From: Schaalia sp. Marseille-Q2122
GTDB taxonomy: Bacteria > Actinomycetota > Actinomycetes > Actinomycetales > Actinomycetaceae
Length of the DNA stretch: 64,000 nt
Direction: 5' to 3'
Assembly (NCBI RefSeq): GCF_903645355.1
Contig: NZ_CAHJXR010000004.1
Span: 1 to 64,000, forward strand
The position numbers were made by a program, and so were the translations under genes. Under the pieces are notes generated by a model. It saw only the letters and a program-made list of their open reading frames with translations, did not search any database and was not told where the DNA came from. Positions 59,733 through 64,000 of this stretch are shown piece after piece. Position 1 is the stretch's first letter. Every line of letters begins with the position of its first letter.

Positions 59733-60364
59733 TCGCCGACGACTCCCTGCTTCTGCGCGAAGGCCTCGCCCTCATTCTCAGTGACGAGGGGCACGAGGTT
59801 GTGGGCAGTGTCAGTAACGGCGACGCTATGGTCACTGCGTGCCTGAAAACCCGCCCTGACCTGACCATCAGCGATATTCGGATGCCGCCCTCGCACAGGG
59901 ACGAGGGCCTGCGGGCGGCGATCCGTATCCGCGAGCAGTGGCCCCTCGCTCCGATCCTTTTGCTCAGTCAATACATCGTGCTGAGTTACGCCACCGACCT
60001 ACTGAGCAATGGCGAGGGCGGCATTGGCTACCTCCTTAAGGACCGCGTCAGCGACCTTGACACCTTCTTCGCCGCCATTGACCGCGTGGCAGCAGGCGGC
60101 ACCGTCATGGATCCTGAGGTTGTTGCTCAGCTTGTTGGACGAGGCCGAAGCGCGGACCCCCTCTCGACCCTCACCGCCCGTGAGCGCGAAGTGCTGGAAT
60201 CCATGGCGGAGGGCTACTCCAATGCGGCGATAGCCGAACGCTTGTTCATCTCTGAAGGTGCGGTGGAAAAGAATATTCAGCGCATCTTCATGAAGTTGGG
60301 GCTACATGTGGATTCGGCAACTCATCGGCGGGTGCGCGCTGTCTTGACACTTTTTGAGGGGTGA
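59720..60364 (+). CDS. Response regulator, NarL/FixJ type
   Basis: A 214-residue regulator with a receiver domain (phospho-acceptor Asp52 in TISDIRMP) and a C-terminal LuxR-type helix-turn-helix (LTAREREVLESMAEGYSNAAIAE). Cotranscribed with the histidine kinase. Targets unknown. Confidence 0.93.
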   Translation: MRILIADDSLLLREGLALILSDEGHEVVGSVSNGDAMVTACLKTRPDLTISDIRMPPSHRDEGLRAAIRIREQWPLAPILLLSQYIVLSYATDLLSNGEGGIGYLLKDRVSDLDTFFAAIDRVAAGGTVMDPEVVAQLVGRGRSADPLSTLTAREREVLESMAEGYSNAAIAERLFISEGAVEKNIQRIFMKLGLHVDSATHRRVRAVLTLFEG

Positions 60365-60381
60365 ATCGGGGAGCAGTAGAC

Positions 60382-60401
60382 ATGACCGTGCGGTCATTTT
60401 T
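60382..60401 (+). terminator. Terminator after the first two-component system
   Basis: ATGACCG-TG-CGGTCAT followed by TTTT, 18 bases after the stop. The tight loop implies the two outer loop pairs open. Confidence 0.7.
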
Positions 60402-60599
60402 GCTCACCGCTGAGCCGTCAATGCAAGATCATCTCATAAAAATGCGATGAAATGACTTTCCACATGCGAATATTCGCCTTATGTCGAAAAATGGAGGTGG
60501 TAGCTCAACGATGAGACCAGCACGACGCCACGCCCTCCATCCGAGGTAGGCGACCGAATCGCGGCCACCCACCCGGAAGGCCGCTGCGAAAGGTGCCCC

Positions 60600-61058
60600 A
60601 TGGGATTCTTTGATTTCTTCCGAAGGGTCAGGGAGCCTGCTCTCAACCAGCAGGCCGTCCCCACCACCGACGGCGCGAACGCCCTCAGTCCCGTCCTTGA
60701 CGCCACCCTTTCAGCTGTGGACATCTCCACCAGCCACCCCGGTGACACGCAGATTCTCACGATCCTCAGCGAGCGCGTGAACCTCGCCCTACCGCGAGAC
60801 CAGGTGCACTACCTGTATTTCCCCACCGAAGAGGCCGCCCGCGCCGCCCTCGTTGAAGCTCAACGCGTCGGATGGCTGGGTGCGCGCGAGGGCGTCTACC
60901 AGCTCGACGGCTACCCCGACTGGTCGATGACGGTCCGACGCGACGACCAGCCCACCAACGCCGACACCATGCCCGGCATCCGCGCCTTCTTTGAAGAGCT
61001 CGCCGAACGTTTCAATGGGGAGTACGACGGCTGGGAGGCCGTCGGCTTCGACGTCTAG
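60600..61058 (+). CDS. RraB-like (ribonuclease E inhibitor fold) protein
   Basis: A 152-residue protein. The second half resembles RraB, a regulator of RNase E: a compact alpha/beta unit (VHYLYFPTEEAARAALVEAQR) and the ending FNGEYDGWEAV. The first 40 residues are a variable lead. ATG 60600 has weak upstream purines. The function in actinobacteria is untested; it stands between two two-component systems. Confidence 0.72.
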   Translation: MGFFDFFRRVREPALNQQAVPTTDGANALSPVLDATLSAVDISTSHPGDTQILTILSERVNLALPRDQVHYLYFPTEEAARAALVEAQRVGWLGAREGVYQLDGYPDWSMTVRRDDQPTNADTMPGIRAFFEELAERFNGEYDGWEAVGFDV

Positions 61059-61131
61059 AGGTTGGCATATGACGGGGGCATGCCACAGGTGCCCTAGACG
61101 GGTCAGCCGGTTGGACTGATCGCCGCTGCGA

Positions 61132-61869
61132 CTAGCTTCCTCCATCCGCCCATGTGTCGGCGCACCCGGGTGTCCCGACCTGGGCTGCAACTCCCAGGAG
61201 AGCAAGCTTGACGCGGTCATTCACGCCTGTCTTTCGACGTAACGCAGCAATGTGGGTCTTTAATGTCGCCCGCGAGATCACCAGTTGCCGCTCGATCTCC
61301 TCATTGCTCAAACCCTCAGCGATCAAGGCGAGAACGTCATACTCCCGAGGAGTCAGATGCTCCCCCGGCAAGAGGGGAACGGCAGGCACACCACTGCCCT
61401 GCACCGAGGCCGGGCCGCGCGCCGAGGCTGGGCCGCGCGCAAAACTGGCCATCAGCGTGCGCAAGACCGCTGGCGACATCTGCGGCTCGCCTCTCACTGC
61501 TCCGTGAACCGCAGCGATGAGATCCTCTGGGGCACTGTCTTTGAGAAGGTAGCCATCGGCGCCGTCGCTAAGAGCCTGACGGAGATACTCATCAACCTCA
61601 TACATTGTCAGCATGAGGATCCGAATGCTTCGCCCGTGGAGCGCACGAATCTGATGAAGAGCGCTGAGCCCACCGCCACCGGGCATTCGAATATCCAGCA
61701 GAAGAACATCAGGGACGGCTTCGGCGCACAAACTCAGGGCTTCAGGTCCGCTGCTGGCCTCCCAGAGGACCTCGATCCCCTCCTCCGAGGCCAACAGGGC
61801 GCGCAAGGATCCACGCAGGAGGGCCTGATCGTCGGCGATCGCGACGCGAATGGGAGTGGTATCAGTCAT
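61132..61869 (-). CDS. Response regulator, NarL/FixJ type, for the ABC exporter
   Basis: A 245-residue regulator: receiver domain with Asp59 (LLLDIRMPGGGG), an Ala/Gly/Pro linker containing a short RGPAS duplication (about 145-160), then a LuxR-type HTH (LTPREYDVLALIAEGLSNEEIE). ATG 61869 overlaps the kinase stop. With the kinase it is divergent from an ABC exporter and probably controls it. Confidence 0.92.
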   Translation of the reverse strand: MTDTTPIRVAIADDQALLRGSLRALLASEEGIEVLWEASSGPEALSLCAEAVPDVLLLDIRMPGGGGLSALHQIRALHGRSIRILMLTMYEVDEYLRQALSDGADGYLLKDSAPEDLIAAVHGAVRGEPQMSPAVLRTLMASFARGPASARGPASVQGSGVPAVPLLPGEHLTPREYDVLALIAEGLSNEEIERQLVISRATLKTHIAALRRKTGVNDRVKLALLGVAAQVGTPGCADTWADGGS

Positions 61870-63058
61870 CAGTGGTCTCATCGGAGGCATTCGAAGGATG
61901 AGGAGCGTGCTGCAGTATGGGCAGAGGCACTGCTGCCGTGAGGAGGAAACCTCCTGTCGGAGTGGGGCCAGCCCGCATGCTTCCACCTGCCGTTTCGCAC
62001 GTGTGCGCGAGGTGATGAAGGGCTACACCTGCACCCGGAGAGGGAACCCAGCCGTCTGCGGGTCCCTCGTCGCGGACGTAGAGGAGGAGCTCGGCCTCGC
62101 CCTCGTTGACGCCTTCGCCAACGCTGATGGCGACGGTGACGTGGGTGGGGCCGGCGTGGCGCGCTGCGTTCTGCAGGCCGCAGTGAAGGGCTTCGACGAG
62201 CGGGGCGGGAAGGATGCGGGCTGAGGGCGCCGATCCGCCGTGCGTAATGGGCGAGGTGGCCTCGTCGCGTCCCATGAGCGCGGGCGACACAGAGTCCGTG
62301 AGCGCCAGGTACCCCAAGGGGTCATCAATATCGAGGACGAGGCCGGAGCGCCGTGCTCCGTCGATAATGGCGGCGACGTCGCGGGCGGGGGGAATAGCGG
62401 CCGATGCGTGCGGCGCGAGCGGAGGAGGAGTGCCGGGTGCAGGAGTGGAAGGCTCCGACACTGGGGGAGTGAGGGTGGGCGGGGTGTGAAGAATTTCGAG
62501 CATCTTGCGGAGCTGGTCAACGGTCTGCCGTGATGTCACGCTAATATCGTCCAGCGCCAGGCGAGCCTGCTCCAAACGGTCCAGGGCGGGCCCCTCGCGG
62601 CCACTTAGGCGGTGGGCGACGGTGGCTCGCACCGAGATCGTCCCAAGACCATCGGAAATAATGTCGTGCAGGTTCCGCGCGAGGCGTAGCCTCTCTTCGG
62701 CGATGGCCCGGTGAACCATCAATGCCTGGAGTTCTCGCCGGTGGGCGCGCCGATCGCTGCGCACACTCCAGATGGTGACCACAATGAGGGCAAGGAGACC
62801 CAGGCGGATCCCCCACACGACCCAGGACGACACTCCTTCGATCCCCATGACCATGAAGATGGTCGACAGGCACAGGCCCAGTGTTAGGTAGGTGCTGCGC
62901 TGAGAACGCCAGGAACGGGGTTCCACCGCCAGCCCGGAGCTGACGGAGCTGACGGAGCTGACGGGGTCGGCGGGCACAGCCCGCGAGGCAGTGCCATCAG
63001 GCGTGGCCGAGGCAAAAGAGGAAGAGACAGCGCCGGTCAGGGGATCGGTCGTGGACAT
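61862..63058 (-). CDS. Two-component sensor histidine kinase (NarL class), DesK-like
   Basis: A 398-residue kinase. A short Ser/Val-rich start with a repeated SSVS motif precedes two membrane helices (about 55-98), a HisKA_3 domain with His131 in ARNLHDIISDGLG, a Pro-rich insert (about 195-230) and an ATPase domain (GLQNAARHAG, RDEGPADG). Few residues lie outside the membrane, so it probably senses an event within the membrane, as antibiotic-exporter kinases do. Confidence 0.9.
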   Translation of the reverse strand: MSTTDPLTGAVSSSFASATPDGTASRAVPADPVSSVSSVSSGLAVEPRSWRSQRSTYLTLGLCLSTIFMVMGIEGVSSWVVWGIRLGLLALIVVTIWSVRSDRRAHRRELQALMVHRAIAEERLRLARNLHDIISDGLGTISVRATVAHRLSGREGPALDRLEQARLALDDISVTSRQTVDQLRKMLEILHTPPTLTPPVSEPSTPAPGTPPPLAPHASAAIPPARDVAAIIDGARRSGLVLDIDDPLGYLALTDSVSPALMGRDEATSPITHGGSAPSARILPAPLVEALHCGLQNAARHAGPTHVTVAISVGEGVNEGEAELLLYVRDEGPADGWVPSPGAGVALHHLAHTCETAGGSMRAGPTPTGGFLLTAAVPLPILQHAPHPSNASDETTDD

Positions 63059-63174
63059 AGTGCGAGTGTAGAGCCTGATGGGGGACTTGGCCTCAGCCTA
63101 GAGGCTGAGCTGATGCCTGAAAGATCGGCACAGGGGCTGATGTGGGGCCAGGGGAGTGGCGCAAGGATGGGGGT

Positions 63175-63894
63175 ATGAGAGCAGAACCCGTCACAGTGAC
63201 CATCACTCACCTGCATAAACAACGAGGGACGCGCGCCGTCCTCACCGACATTCACACGAGCATAGGCCCAGGGAAAGTCACCGGCCTGATCGGAGAAAAC
63301 GGCGCGGGAAAATCCTCCCTTGTACGCTGCATTGTCGGCTTGGATCGCCCCACACAGGGGCAAGCCCTCGTTGGGGACCGACCCTACCGTCAGCTCAGCT
63401 CCCCCCTCGAAACAGTGGGAACCATGCTTGACGGCCCGGGCGCGCACCCGAAACGCAGCGCCCGCCAGCACCTCGCCTGGCTGTGCGCAGCGGCAGGTAT
63501 TCCTGTTTCTCGCGCCGAGGAAATGCTTGAGCGCATGGGTCTGAGTGAGGCCGCCCGACAGCCTGTCGGAACCTTTTCTTTAGGGATGGGCCAGCGTCTA
63601 TCCCTGGCTCAAGCCATGCTCGGTGACCCCGCCGTCCTCCTCCTTGATGAGCCTTTCAACGGTCTGGACCCTCAGGGCATCCGTCAACTCCGATCGGATT
63701 GCCGACAGTGGGCCCAAGAAGGTCGGACCGTCCTCGTTTCGAGTCACCTCATTGACGAACTTGAGGGCATCGCCGATGACGTCATCATGCTTGACCGGGG
63801 GCGCATCGTCGCAGCCGGCGCAGTGGCTGAGGTCCAAGGCAGACACCGCTCCCTCGAAGAGTCCTTCTTCGCGGCAACAGGGCGGGGGCAGTGA
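63175..63894 (+). CDS. ABC transporter ATPase, BcrA-like exporter
   Basis: A 239-residue nucleotide-binding protein. Walker A GENGAGKSS at 40-48, signature FSLGMGQRLSLAQAM and Walker B AVLLLDEPFNGLDP. Of the ABC-2 exporter group used for antibiotic self-defence and lipid export. ATG 63175 is preferred over GTG 63142 because the fold begins directly. Stop overlaps the next gene (ATGA). Confidence 0.92.
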   Translation: MRAEPVTVTITHLHKQRGTRAVLTDIHTSIGPGKVTGLIGENGAGKSSLVRCIVGLDRPTQGQALVGDRPYRQLSSPLETVGTMLDGPGAHPKRSARQHLAWLCAAAGIPVSRAEEMLERMGLSEAARQPVGTFSLGMGQRLSLAQAMLGDPAVLLLDEPFNGLDPQGIRQLRSDCRQWAQEGRTVLVSSHLIDELEGIADDVIMLDRGRIVAAGAVAEVQGRHRSLEESFFAATGRGQ

Positions 63895-64000
63895 TGCTGA
63901 CACAGCTCCAGCTCTTGAGCCGCGCCACCTACGCAGAGTGGCGTAAAGCCTGGTCAACGATGGGTGTCCCCATTGCTCTTGCACTCAGTGCTCTGCCGGG
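63894..64000 (+). CDS. ABC-2 type permease, partial
   Basis: The first 35 codons of a gene cut by the window edge: a short soluble lead (LSRATYAEWRKAWST) and the beginning of a hydrophobic helix. Coupled to the ATPase by a four-base overlap, so it is almost surely the membrane subunit of the exporter. Confidence 0.7.
   Translation, partial: MLTQLQLLSRATYAEWRKAWSTMGVPIALALSALP

Overview
The window is 64 kb of high-GC, gene-dense bacterial chromosome. Gene content points to the actinobacteria, most likely the Actinomycetaceae (Schaalia/Actinomyces type). Supporting signs are a DtxR regulator with every metal ligand in place, a cold-shock/DUF3027 pair beside a purine permease and serC, a ydaO-type c-di-AMP riboswitch ahead of an NlpC/P60 wall hydrolase, an actinobacterial long-tailed topoisomerase I, and host-glycan genes (sialidase). 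The family assignment is inference. No rRNA, CRISPR array, integrase or transposase is visible.

Layout. 0.2-3.8 kb: PTS operon (LicT-type antiterminator, EIIBC, EIIA, HPr). 3.9-7.5 kb: SorC-type regulator divergent from glpF-glpK. 8.2-11.2 kb: NYN nuclease, PspA and a membrane-anchored coiled-coil protein. 11.3-18.2 kb: cold-shock protein, DUF3027, NCS2 purine permease, a DUF2975/HTH pair with a palindromic promoter, and two paralogous MFS exporters. 18.3-23.9 kb: serC, dtxR, riboswitch plus NlpC/P60, tandem universal stress protein, tRNA-Arg, CDF metal exporter, tRNA-Ser. 24.0-25.6 kb: a gene-poor, repeat-rich, G+T-skewed island next to tRNA-Ser. 25.6-28.1 kb: a TPP-riboswitch operon pairing an APH-fold kinase with a THI5/NMT1-like protein. 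28.2-31.9 kb: superoxide dismutase, DUF808, kbl. 32.3-38.3 kb: TetR-MFS-FtsX permease-ABC ATPase efflux operon with in-frame minisatellites. 38.6-43.0 kb: EcsC-like protein, serine hydrolase, LamG-sialidase. 43.3-47.5 kb: sugar symporter, USP and amylosucrase operon, read leftward. 48.3-58.1 kb: tdh, a methyltransferase, topA-tmk-holB, a secreted alpha/beta hydrolase. 58.2-64.0 kb: tRNA-Thr, two NarL-type two-component systems, an RraB-like protein and an ABC exporter cut by the window edge.

How the genes work together. Carbon entry dominates: PTS sugar, glycerol, sucrose (symporter plus cytoplasmic amylosucrase making glucan) and sialoglycan-derived sugar. Thr is degraded by Tdh and Kbl, whose genes lie 17 kb apart. 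Small-molecule RNA sensing appears twice (c-di-AMP and TPP).

The least ordinary content is non-coding. Two intergenic arrays of 19-bp units are arranged as mirror images around a CCCGGGCCCGGG-type palindrome (38.4 and 48.1 kb). Three copies of a hairpin element built on GTTGTTGC/GCAACAAC lie at 25.5, 29.2 and 32.1 kb. A second intergenic repeat family occurs at 7.7 and 14.4 kb. The tRNA-Ser island contains a small gene interrupted by one frameshift. These are the best candidates for something undescribed.
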